NCBI GenBank assembly: GCA_011372335.1
Contig: DRSY01000036.1
Span: 1-8,625 of the forward strand
Origin: Candidatus Woesearchaeota archaeon
GTDB lineage: Archaea; Nanobdellota; Nanobdellia; Woesearchaeales; SM23-78
DNA: 8,625 nucleotides
Reading direction: 5' to 3'
Below are positions 1-4,798 of this stretch, one piece after another. The translations under genes were made by a program, and so were the position numbers. The notes below the pieces were generated by a model. It searched no databases, was not told the DNA's origin, and saw nothing but the letters and a program-made list of their open reading frames with translations. Positions within the stretch are counted from its first letter, which is position 1. Every line of letters begins with the position of its first letter.

Positions 1-89
1 TCATAAATCTTGTCAATCCTTGCACCTACCAAAACCTGGAATTCTTTGACTAAGTAATAAAGATCTAAGGATGTTAGTTCTGTTCTCAT
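1..89 (-). CDS. NFACT-family protein (Rqc2/NEMF/RqcH-like), N-terminal fragment cut by window edge
   Basis: Reading leftward from the ATG at 89-87 gives 29 codons with no stop before the window ends. The start reads MRTELTSLDLYYLVKEFQ, followed by a VGARIDKIY segment. This is the characteristic opening of NFACT-N domains: a T-S-L-D motif, then a helix, then GARIDxIY. Family members (Rqc2/NEMF in eukaryotes, RqcH in bacteria, homologues in archaea) bind 60S/50S subunits carrying stalled peptidyl-tRNA and help add C-terminal tails or recruit quality-control factors. The start lies 2 nt after the stop of the upstream small gene, so it is probably the distal gene of the yvcK-HAD operon and translated by coupling. 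Only the first 29 residues are visible, so the RNA-binding NFACT-R domain and completeness cannot be judged. Confidence 0.82.
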   Translation of the reverse strand, partial: MRTELTSLDLYYLVKEFQVLVGARIDKIY

Positions 90-91
90 TT

Positions 92-373
92 TTATCTATT
101 CGGATTTTCTAATTCTTTAACCTCTTGTTCACTCTTGTAAATCGTGTTGGCTTCAAAGAATCGTGGCATCGCGTAATAGATCATCACCCCTGGTCCTATG
201 AGGGTTCCTGGGTTGAATACAAGGTTATTCCCAATCCTTATTTCATCTCTGTTTTTAAAAATGTTATTCTTCTTATTAAGGGCTTCCCAGACGTACTCTA
301 TGCCTTTAAATGCGTCGGGACAAGGGCGTGCTTCTATATCCTTAAAATAATAATCTGGTCTGAGTTCTTTCAT
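92..373 (-). CDS. Small protein resembling the N-terminus of left-handed beta-helix sugar nucleotidyl/acyltransferases
   Basis: This is a 93-residue protein. The opening (RPDYYF at 5-10, FKGIEYVWEALNK at 22-34) resembles the linker preceding the left-handed beta-helix of GlmU-like or UDP-GlcNAc diphosphorylase-like proteins. Residues 45-64 (IRIGNNLVFNPGTLIGPGVM) look like about one coil of hexapeptide repeat. The chain then leaves that pattern and ends in a charged tail (KSEQEVKELENPNR). Normal family members carry many coils, so this is either a natural mini-protein or a decayed remnant. The gene looks maintained: its ATG overlaps the HAD gene stop by one base (TAATG), and the NFACT gene starts 2 nt after its own stop. 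No catalytic function can be assigned from so short a helix. The family assignment is from memory of the motif and is tentative. Confidence 0.6.
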   Translation of the reverse strand: MKELRPDYYFKDIEARPCPDAFKGIEYVWEALNKKNNIFKNRDEIRIGNNLVFNPGTLIGPGVMIYYAMPRFFEANTIYKSEQEVKELENPNR

Positions 374-996
374 TATTTTGTCTTCTCTAAAATTTTTTTA
401 ACTCCGTAGAGGTTCTTAACATGATAATCCGCTTTTCCTCTAAGCAATTGTCTTCTCAGTATCTGAATAGTTATCATGCCTAGGTTATTACCAGCGTTAA
501 TCTCTGACTTAGCATTATCCCCTATAACCATTACTTCATTTGGCTTCACATTATATTTAGATAGTATTTTAGAAAAAATTTTTTGCTTCCCTTGCGGATT
601 ACTGGATTCATCAACAATTATTTCGTCAAACAAGTCTTTTATACCAAGAATATCAACTTTTCTTAGCTGAACCTCCTTTGTGCCTGAAGTCACAAGTATC
701 TTCCTCTGCTTAAAATTCTTCAGTAGTTTTACATCAGGGAAAGGCTTTATTTTGCTTAGATCCATGTTCTTATAAGTACTCATCCCAATCCTCTTTATCT
801 CATCAGAAAGCCTTAGTTGTTTCGCAAGAATCCTGAAACCCGTTAAAGGGTATTCCCTTCTTAGTACCTCTTCTTGTTTTTTTGTTAACCCAGCTTTCCT
901 CATTCTTAGCAGCATATCATCAAAGACTTTTACTGCGAGCTGCCCGTAAGTATCAAACAAGGTGTTGTCAAGGTCCAGGATCAGGAGTTTTATCAT
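373..996 (-). CDS. HAD-superfamily hydrolase (phosphatase-like)
   Basis: This 207-residue protein has all four HAD motifs in order. Motif I is DLDNTLFDT at 8-16, with nucleophile Asp8 and general acid Asp10. Motif II is LVTSGT at 101-106. The motif III lysine is in GKQK (137 or 139). Motif IV is VIGDNAKSEINAGNNLGM at 157-174, with Asp160 and Glu165 as likely Mg ligands. The helical stretch between motifs I and II (about 20-90) is a C1-type cap, as in phosphoglycolate phosphatase or YjjG-like enzymes. Such proteins hydrolyse small phosphorylated metabolites in the cytoplasm, but the substrate cannot be read from the sequence. The start lies 2 nt after the yvcK-family stop and the stop overlaps the next start by 1 nt, so it is an internal operon gene. 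Length is normal for the family. Confidence 0.9.
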   Translation of the reverse strand: MIKLLILDLDNTLFDTYGQLAVKVFDDMLLRMRKAGLTKKQEEVLRREYPLTGFRILAKQLRLSDEIKRIGMSTYKNMDLSKIKPFPDVKLLKNFKQRKILVTSGTKEVQLRKVDILGIKDLFDEIIVDESSNPQGKQKIFSKILSKYNVKPNEVMVIGDNAKSEINAGNNLGMITIQILRRQLLRGKADYHVKNLYGVKKILEKTK

Positions 997-998
997 CT

Positions 999-1934
999 TC
1001 AGAGTTTCATAATGGTCCTAGCAAGCTTGTCAGGATTATGTCTTGCTAAGTGGATATCATCTAGGAGGTCTGTTCTTATTACTTTGAACTTCTTGTTGCT
1101 CTTCAGATTAGGCTCTACGAATTCTGCTCTTTCTTTCTTATACTCTTTAAGAAGAGTCTTAGAGGGCTTCTTATTATTACAAATTATGTAGTTAAGCACG
1201 CCTTCACCGAGATACTTCTGTACTTCGTTAACAAAATCATTGGCTTTGAATCCTGTTGTTTCACCATGCTTAGTCATAATGTTACATACATATATCTTCT
1301 TAGCTTTTGACTTATTAATAGCCTTTCTTATACCAGTAATAATAAGGTTGGGCAGGATGCTCGTATAGAGGTCTCCGGGACCTATGATAAGCTTATCTGC
1401 TTTTATAATGGCTTTTACTGCTTCTCTGTAAGCCCGTGGTTTAGGGATTAAGAATAGTTTCTTAATTCTGAGCTTAGGATCATGTTTAGGAATATCAATA
1501 TTAGTTTCTCCTACAACAACTTGGTTATTCTCAAGGATTGCTCCTAGCTGGCAGTTAGTAGTGGTTATTGGAAGAACCCTGCCTTTAATATTGAGTATTC
1601 TCGCAGCTTCTTGAATAGCCTTTTCTTCTGTACCCGTAATATCTCTTAAGGCAGTGAGGAATAAGTTTCCGAGGCTGTGGCCGTTCAAGCCTTTTCCTTT
1701 ATTAAACCGGTACTCAAAGAGTTTCCTAAGCATACTCGTATCCGGGCTTAGAGCTATTAAACACCGCCTAATATCTCCTTGTGGTAGGAAGCCGAACTCA
1801 TCCCTAAGCCTCCCCGTACTCCCTCCGGAGTCCATCATAGAAACAATGGCTGTTAAGTCAACATCATGATTCTTAAGTCCCCTTAGAACTGTATAAGTGC
1901 CTGTTCCCCCGCCGATAACCACAATTATCTGCAT
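999..1934 (-). CDS. YvcK/CofD-family protein (gluconeogenesis factor-like)
   Basis: With the ATG at 1934 the protein has 311 residues and starts with a dinucleotide-binding-like strand and loop, VVIGGGTGTYTVLRGL (5-20). Further family motifs are DSGGSTGRLRDEFG (35-48), PQGDIRRCL (51-59), NGHSLGNLFL (84-93), IGPGDLYTSILPNL (184-197) and KHGETTGF (222-229). These match the YvcK branch of the CofD-like superfamily rather than F420-making CofD itself. YvcK binds UDP-sugars in bacteria and affects cell-shape and carbon metabolism; its archaeal role is not established. An upstream ATG at 2027 would add 31 residues before the GGGTG motif. I rejected it because a TATA box at 1957-1967 lies just inside that extension, at the right distance to start transcription at 1934. 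The gene heads the HAD, small-protein and NFACT operon. Confidence 0.9.
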   Translation of the reverse strand: MQIIVVIGGGTGTYTVLRGLKNHDVDLTAIVSMMDSGGSTGRLRDEFGFLPQGDIRRCLIALSPDTSMLRKLFEYRFNKGKGLNGHSLGNLFLTALRDITGTEEKAIQEAARILNIKGRVLPITTTNCQLGAILENNQVVVGETNIDIPKHDPKLRIKKLFLIPKPRAYREAVKAIIKADKLIIGPGDLYTSILPNLIITGIRKAINKSKAKKIYVCNIMTKHGETTGFKANDFVNEVQKYLGEGVLNYIICNNKKPSKTLLKEYKKERAEFVEPNLKSNKKFKVIRTDLLDDIHLARHNPDKLARTIMKL

Positions 1935-1956
1935 ATTATTATGGGAACAGGGAAAT

Positions 1957-1967
1957 ATATTTATAAG
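1957..1967 (-). promoter_or_regulatory. TATA box of the yvcK-family operon
   Basis: On the minus strand the sequence reads CTTATAAATATA, a near-ideal archaeal TATA element. The first T of TTATAAATA is 32 nt upstream of the ATG at 1934, which predicts a transcript beginning at or within a few bases of the start codon (leaderless). No Shine-Dalgarno sequence precedes this ATG, which fits. The operon downstream has no other obvious promoter. Confidence 0.65.
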
Positions 1968-2027
1968 TTTAATGAAAAAGGCTTCTACAAAACCAAGAGA
2001 TTCTAGAACAAAAACCGGTATTAACAC

Positions 2028-2053
2028 GAAAATAAAAAAGAATCTTTTTTTTA
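2028..2053 (-). terminator. Hairpin plus poly-T terminator after the EF-like gene
   Basis: The plus-strand segment 2034-2050 is A6-G-AAT-C-T6, a 7-bp perfect stem with a 3-nt loop. On the minus strand it is followed by TTATTTT. It begins at the TAA of the EF-Tu domain-2-like gene and ends about 95 bp before the yvcK-family start, separating the two transcription units. Archaeal termination relies mostly on U-tracts, so the T run may matter more than the stem. Confidence 0.6.
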
Positions 2054-2308
2054 TTCCTCTACCACGAACACCTTGTCGTGTTCCCTGGCATGCTCTTTTA
2101 CCTTTAAGCCGATACTGTCTCCTTTCTTAGCTTCCTCTACAGATTTATGCTCTATTTGTATTGATTCAACCTTCTGGGTGAAATCAGATGTTGCTCCTTT
2201 TATGTGAATTGTGTCCCCTACTCTCAAGGTGTCTGATAACTCAATAACAGCTACGCCTATTTTTGTATAGTAATGTGTTACAACACCCACTTCCCTTTCC
2301 TCAGCCAA
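2051..2308 (-). CDS. Free-standing EF-Tu domain-2-like beta-barrel protein (translation elongation factor-like)
   Basis: This 85-residue protein lacks any GTPase motif. Its sequence follows the second (beta-barrel) domain of EF-Tu/IF2 GTPases: VGVVTHYYTKIGVAVIEL (7-24), LRVGDTIHIKG (28-38), VESIQIEHKSVEEAKKGDSI (47-66), then LKVKEHAREHDKVFVV (68-83). Single-domain proteins of this kind are annotated as translation elongation factor-like in many archaea and bacteria, sometimes near U32 peptidases; the molecular role is unclear. The start codon is TTG at 2308-2306. It is chosen because a strong Shine-Dalgarno sequence GGAGGTGG (2320-2313) lies 4 nt upstream and no in-frame ATG lies near. The gene is monocistronic, with its own terminator downstream. 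Confidence 0.82.
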   Translation of the reverse strand: MAEEREVGVVTHYYTKIGVAVIELSDTLRVGDTIHIKGATSDFTQKVESIQIEHKSVEEAKKGDSIGLKVKEHAREHDKVFVVEE

Positions 2309-2312
2309 ATTA

Positions 2313-2320
2313 CCACCTCC
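2313..2320 (-). promoter_or_regulatory. Strong Shine-Dalgarno sequence fixing a TTG start
   Basis: The minus strand reads GGAGGTGG-TAAT-TTG-GCT. The extended anti-SD complement 4 nt before TTG decides the start at 2308. It is unusual here because most other gene starts in the window have no Shine-Dalgarno sequence and sit at leaderless distance from a TATA box. Confidence 0.7.
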
Positions 2321-2329
2321 AAGTCCTAT

Positions 2330-2340
2330 GTTTATAAGGG
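2330..2340 (-). promoter_or_regulatory. TATA-like element upstream of the EF-like gene
   Basis: The minus strand reads CCCTTATAAAC, with the TTATAAA beginning 29 nt before the TTG start. That spacing would place the transcription start at the TTG itself, which conflicts with the Shine-Dalgarno sequence at 2313-2320. A second candidate, CTTTTTAAGAAC around 2354-2365, would leave a leader of about 25 nt that includes the Shine-Dalgarno sequence. Which one is used cannot be decided from sequence alone. Confidence 0.45.
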
Positions 2341-2420
2341 GAAAACACTGTGTTCTTAAAAAGTTAACGATAAAATGAGTGTGGGAATAAAGAAGAAGGA
2401 TGAGCCAGTATTAATATTAG

Positions 2421-2693
2421 TTATAAGCCAAAAGTCTTTTCGAACTCTTTCATCTGATTGTATTGCTGGATGAAACTATACCCTTTCTGTGTGATTAACA
2501 AAAATTTTCTTCCACCCCTGTTTTCCTCTTCAATCAGGTTCTTATCCATGAGCTCGTCTAAGTAGAGCTTCATCTGGGTGTGGGAAAGGTTGGCTTTATA
2601 CATTAAGTGCGTGGGTTTAATCCTCCCTCCTTTATTACTAATCGTCTGAAGCATATCATATATTATTTCTAATCTACTTCTTTTTCTTTGCAT
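2421..2693 (-). CDS. Archaeal winged-helix DNA-binding protein (HTH_45-type)
   Basis: This 90-residue protein has the archaeal winged-helix pattern. A first helix ([14 protein letters not shown], 5-18) is followed by a basic linker, then [18 protein letters not shown] (28-45) as the helix-turn-helix with the M-Y-K-A-N-L-S signature. Next come [12 protein letters not shown] (46-57), a wing ([13 protein letters not shown], 59-71) and a C-terminal helix. This matches the HTH_45 family of small archaeal regulators, which usually act as dimeric transcription factors; its targets are unknown. Its ATG lies inside the last codons of the upstream membrane protein, in another frame, with a 20-bp overlap. 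The two are therefore co-transcribed and likely translationally coupled, suggesting that the membrane partner controls or anchors this regulator (inference). Confidence 0.85.
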   Translation of the reverse strand: MQRKRSRLEIIYDMLQTISNKGGRIKPTHLMYKANLSHTQMKLYLDELMDKNLIEEENRGGRKFLLITQKGYSFIQQYNQMKEFEKTFGL

Positions 2694-3381
2694 TCCTAAG
2701 CACCATTACGAATGTGTATAGTAAGAATAAGTAGCCTACTAGTTGGATTAACTCAGCTAGGACATAAATGGCGTGATTTGAGCTTGTGAAAATGAACACG
2801 AACTGGCTTAGAGTTATTACCCCGAAGCTTATGCCTAGGCACAGGGTGTTCTTATACTTTGTTTCATTATAACACAAGAAGTATCTCCGAGTAATGGCAA
2901 ACAAGAATATGAACGCTGTTATGTAAATAATAAAGTATGTGAACCTTGTGAAGTATGTGGACACTAGGATGAAGTAGGCTATTATCACATAATTCATGGA
3001 TAACTCATCTTTTGAAGAAAGCACGTAGAGGATGTAGAAGCCGAAGAGTGTTAGAAGGGCGTAGAGTAAAAAGCCTATTGCTGATAAAAAACCGTATGGT
3101 TTTATTATTTCTGTGCCAAGTATTGAAAGCCAGAATTGTTTTGAAAGCCAGCCCTGGGTATGGGTTAATATATTAACCACGATCTTGGTTATGAATGATA
3201 ATCCTAGTAGAATAAAAGCGCAGGATAAGAAAAAATGCCTTTTATTCTTCTTATCTAAGAGAAAGTTTTTGAAACTAAATACGCCTATGAGAAGGACAAC
3301 AATAGCACTAAGGATATCTATTGCTATATCCTTGCCGTAGAACCATGGAGGGCTATAAACAAAATCCAGCCAGTATACCAT
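2674..3381 (-). CDS. Seven-helix integral membrane protein, unknown function
   Basis: This 235-residue protein is very hydrophobic, with about seven transmembrane segments at roughly 20-38, 49-71, 97-120, 129-143, 147-164, 178-198 and 202-228. It has short charged loops ([20 protein letters not shown]) and a basic end (RNAKKKK). No enzymatic or transporter signature is recognisable. The layout resembles the uncharacterised 7TM sensor-like proteins common in archaea, but that is only a shape resemblance. The ATG at 3381 sits about 30 nt after a TATA box and has no Shine-Dalgarno sequence, so a leaderless mRNA is likely. The 3' end overlaps the winged-helix gene by 20 bp. The pairing suggests a membrane signal passed to a DNA-binding partner, possibly through the cytoplasmic basic tail (inference). 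Confidence 0.82.
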   Translation of the reverse strand: MVYWLDFVYSPPWFYGKDIAIDILSAIVVLLIGVFSFKNFLLDKKNKRHFFLSCAFILLGLSFITKIVVNILTHTQGWLSKQFWLSILGTEIIKPYGFLSAIGFLLYALLTLFGFYILYVLSSKDELSMNYVIIAYFILVSTYFTRFTYFIIYITAFIFLFAITRRYFLCYNETKYKNTLCLGISFGVITLSQFVFIFTSSNHAIYVLAELIQLVGYLFLLYTFVMVLRNAKKKK

Positions 3382-3400
3382 GTAGTAGTAAAAAGCATTG

Positions 3401-3412
3401 TTTTATTTAAAA
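3401..3412 (-). promoter_or_regulatory. TATA box of the 7TM/winged-helix pair
   Basis: The minus strand reads CTTTTTAAATAAAAC around this site. TTTAAATA begins about 30 nt before the ATG at 3381, so the transcript should start at or near the codon. It is part of a roughly 100-bp divergent promoter region shared with the plus-strand gene at 3483. Confidence 0.6.
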
Positions 3413-3453
3413 AGGTTGTGGTATTAAAAACTGTAAACACCATTCACAGGTTA

Positions 3454-3463
3454 TTTATAAATA
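3454..3463 (+). promoter_or_regulatory. TATA box of the plus-strand orphan gene
   Basis: TTTATAAATA is a consensus-like archaeal TATA element. Its TTATAAATA begins 28 nt before the ATG at 3483, predicting a leaderless mRNA. It lies about 45 bp from the oppositely oriented TATA box at 3401-3412, so the two genes are transcribed divergently and could share an operator in between. Confidence 0.7.
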
Positions 3464-3482
3464 TAGTAGTATAAGAGTTAGC

Positions 3483-3761
3483 ATGACAATGGCGAGAATA
3501 CATGGAAATGCATATGAGCATGCCTATGGTTATGATGAAGTGTTTATAAACAAAGCGGGTGACGTTAATAATGTTGATTGTTTCACCTCAGAGCCTGAAG
3601 AGTTAAGTGAGGCGGCAGGGTTGTCTTTTGAACAAAACACACCAGAACACCTCCGTGGTTTAAAAGACTATGAAGTTGAGTTCGTGCTCTGCCAGAAGAA
3701 GAAAAGAAGGAGCATGAACATTGCTTCCTATCACTGTTGCAAGAAAACCCTTCACCCTTAA
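3483..3761 (+). CDS. Hypothetical 92-residue protein, unrecognised
   Basis: This is the only credible plus-strand gene in the window. I do not recognise the family. The N-terminal half is Tyr/His/Asp-rich (HGNAYEHAYGYDEVF, 8-22), the middle is acidic (TSEPEELSEAAGLSFEQ, 35-51), and the C-terminal third is basic with clustered cysteines (C70, then KKKRR, then HCCKK at 84-88; C33 is further upstream). No membrane segment or signal peptide is seen. Support that it is real comes from a consensus TATA box placed for leaderless translation at 3483, an open frame filling the gap between flanking genes, and no better gene on the opposite strand. The second ATG (3489) is an alternative start. The four cysteines plus histidines could bind metal, but the spacing fits no standard zinc motif. 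Confidence 0.62.
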   Translation: MTMARIHGNAYEHAYGYDEVFINKAGDVNNVDCFTSEPEELSEAAGLSFEQNTPEHLRGLKDYEVEFVLCQKKKRRSMNIASYHCCKKTLHP

Positions 3762-3776
3762 AAAAACAAAAAAACG
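3760..3776 (-). terminator. Poly-T terminator after the four-helix membrane gene
   Basis: On the minus strand, 7 nt beyond the TAG at 3783 and after GAATTCG, the sequence is T7-G-T7. This is a typical U-tract archaeal terminator without a strong stem. It abuts the stop codon of the convergent plus-strand gene, which has no equivalent T-tract of its own. Confidence 0.6.
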
Positions 3777-3782
3777 AATTCT

Positions 3783-4070
3783 CTAACCCCAGCCCCTCAT
3801 CATCAGGCTTGTAACGAACTTATAAACCATTATTATTAAGAACACATAAACAAGAAATGTTCTTATACCAAGCATTATCAGGATGAAATAAACACCAGCA
3901 AGCACATCTAATATACTAAGAAAGCTTCCTCTAAGCAACAAACCTTTCCCGATTAGATAAGCAGTTCCTATGACTGTTAGTCTCCATTCATGCAAAAAAC
4001 CCAAGTGTATTGCTAGCATAAGAGCTCCTGTAATAACATCCAGGAACCCTAGTAGTAGAAACACCACCAT
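3783..4070 (-). CDS. Small four-helix membrane protein, DPANN-type hypothetical
   Basis: This 95-residue protein is almost wholly hydrophobic, with four predicted helices near 2-22, 30-46, 50-69 and 70-90. Two G-F-L-D-V-I-T-G-A or S-I-L-D-V-L-A-G-V segments (8-16 and 52-60) look like an internal duplication of a two-helix unit: each has Leu-Asp-Val followed by a small-residue Gly. Proteins with this L-D-x-x-A/T-G repeat pattern are common, uncharacterised membrane proteins in archaea with reduced genomes (from memory). The start is chosen as the first ATG, and a weak TATAGA element at 4094-4099 lies at leaderless distance. No transport motif or catalytic residue is evident. It appears monocistronic, ending in a T-rich terminator. 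Confidence 0.72.
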   Translation of the reverse strand: MVVFLLLGFLDVITGALMLAIHLGFLHEWRLTVIGTAYLIGKGLLLRGSFLSILDVLAGVYFILIMLGIRTFLVYVFLIIMVYKFVTSLMMRGWG

Positions 4071-4153
4071 TTTTCTCAGAACCTAAAAAGGGTCTATATC
4101 CAAATTTTTAATAATTCAATGATATTAATTTTAATTTTAATAATTTAAAATGT

Positions 4154-4678
4154 TTAATACTCTACACCCTTCCTTGCGCGTATCCCTTTAAGAAACGGGT
4201 GCTTAATCATTTTCATCTCAGTAACATAATCCGCCAGTTTGATAATCTCTTCTGGGAAACCCCGGCCTGTCATAACAAGTTCTGTGTTTTCTGGTCTTAA
4301 CTTAATAAACCTCTTTAATTCGTCTGGTTCAAAAAAACCTGTTTTAAGAGCAGGCCCGATTTCGTCAAGAACCACCACATCATAGCGCTCATCTTGCACT
4401 CTCTGAAAAACATCCCTTATAAATGATTTGCACTTCTTAACCTCTGATTTTAATTCCTTAGCAGAGTATTTCCTAAAAAAAGGGTGTTCTGAAGGGTGAT
4501 GTACGTAGTCTATACCTTCTGCTTTTAAAATGCTTACTTCACTAGAGTTTCTTTTAAAAAGCTGTGCAACTAGCACTCTTAAGCCAGCACCTCTTGCTCT
4601 CACAGCCAACCCAAGAGCTGCTGTGGTTTTTCCTTTCCCATCTCCTGTGTAAATATGCACTAAGCCTGTTCTTTTCAT
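4154..4678 (-). CDS. cobA: ATP:corrinoid adenosyltransferase (CobA/CobO/BtuR type)
   Basis: This 174-residue enzyme transfers the 5'-deoxyadenosyl group of ATP to the Co(I) corrinoid, making adenosylcobalamin. The family P-loop is GDGKGKTT (12-19), just after the usual HIYTG. A Walker-B-like strand, VVVLDEIGPAL (101-111), and ELVMTGRG (133-140) follow, and the C-terminus ends in the family-typical ADYVTEMKMIKHPFLKGI segment and RKGVEY. Length is slightly short compared with E. coli BtuR (196), mainly at the N-terminus, as in many archaeal and CobO-type members. It lies 120 bp downstream of the adenosylcobalamin-dependent reductase nrdJ but has its own TATA box. Its product is the cofactor of that enzyme, so the association is functional. 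No corrinoid biosynthesis genes are in view, so it probably serves salvage. Confidence 0.93.
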   Translation of the reverse strand: MKRTGLVHIYTGDGKGKTTAALGLAVRARGAGLRVLVAQLFKRNSSEVSILKAEGIDYVHHPSEHPFFRKYSAKELKSEVKKCKSFIRDVFQRVQDERYDVVVLDEIGPALKTGFFEPDELKRFIKLRPENTELVMTGRGFPEEIIKLADYVTEMKMIKHPFLKGIRARKGVEY

Positions 4679-4704
4679 CGTGAAGCCCTAATCTTCAACA
4701 GCGG

Positions 4705-4715
4705 AATTAAATATT
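4705..4715 (-). promoter_or_regulatory. TATA box of the adenosyltransferase gene
   Basis: The minus strand reads AATATTTAATT, centred about 32 nt before the ATG at 4678, predicting a leader of only a few bases. The region is very AT-rich, so the exact element is uncertain. An inverted repeat lies directly upstream at 4727-4748. Confidence 0.5.
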
Positions 4716-4726
4716 ATATTAATAAA

Positions 4727-4748
4727 TATTAATCATCAATAATTAATA
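4727..4748. repeat. Inverted repeat TATTAAT-N8-ATTAATA between nrdJ and the adenosyltransferase gene
   Basis: TATTAAT (4727-4733) and its exact complement ATTAATA (4742-4748) are separated by 8 nt. The repeat sits about 12 bp upstream of the adenosyltransferase TATA box and 50 bp beyond the nrdJ stop. It could be an operator, or it could arise by chance in this nearly pure A/T stretch. As a hairpin it would be weak and lacks a following T-tract on the minus strand. Confidence 0.35.
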
Positions 4749-4798
4749 CAAGGGACTCCTATGATTCCTTTCTTACTTTGAAGGCTCTTTAACTCTTT

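Noticed and set aside
125..409. Plus-strand open frame of 94 codons
   Set aside because: It lies antisense to the small beta-helix-like gene, which has tight operon coupling and family-like motifs. The antisense frame has no promoter and no recognisable sequence.
999..1934. CofD of F420 biosynthesis as the name of the YvcK-like gene
   Set aside because: The DSGGSTGRLRDEFG and KHGETTGF motifs fit the YvcK branch, and no other F420 gene (CofC, CofE, CofG/H) is present nearby.
1935..2027. 31-residue N-terminal extension of the YvcK-family protein
   Set aside because: The extension precedes the canonical VVIGGGTG start of the family and contains the TATA box at 1957-1967.
1897..2130. Plus-strand open frame of 77 codons
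   Set aside because: It is antisense to both the yvcK-family start and the end of the EF-like gene, spans a terminator, and has no homology signal.
2375..2473. 33-codon plus-strand frame beginning ATGAGTGTGGGA
   Set aside because: It runs into the antisense of the winged-helix gene and has no clear promoter or ribosome-binding site; probably chance.
4679..4798. Possible cobalamin riboswitch before the adenosyltransferase
   Set aside because: The gap is only 120 nt, almost all A/T, without a B12-box-like conserved segment, and the TATA box sits close to the start codon, leaving no room for a leader.
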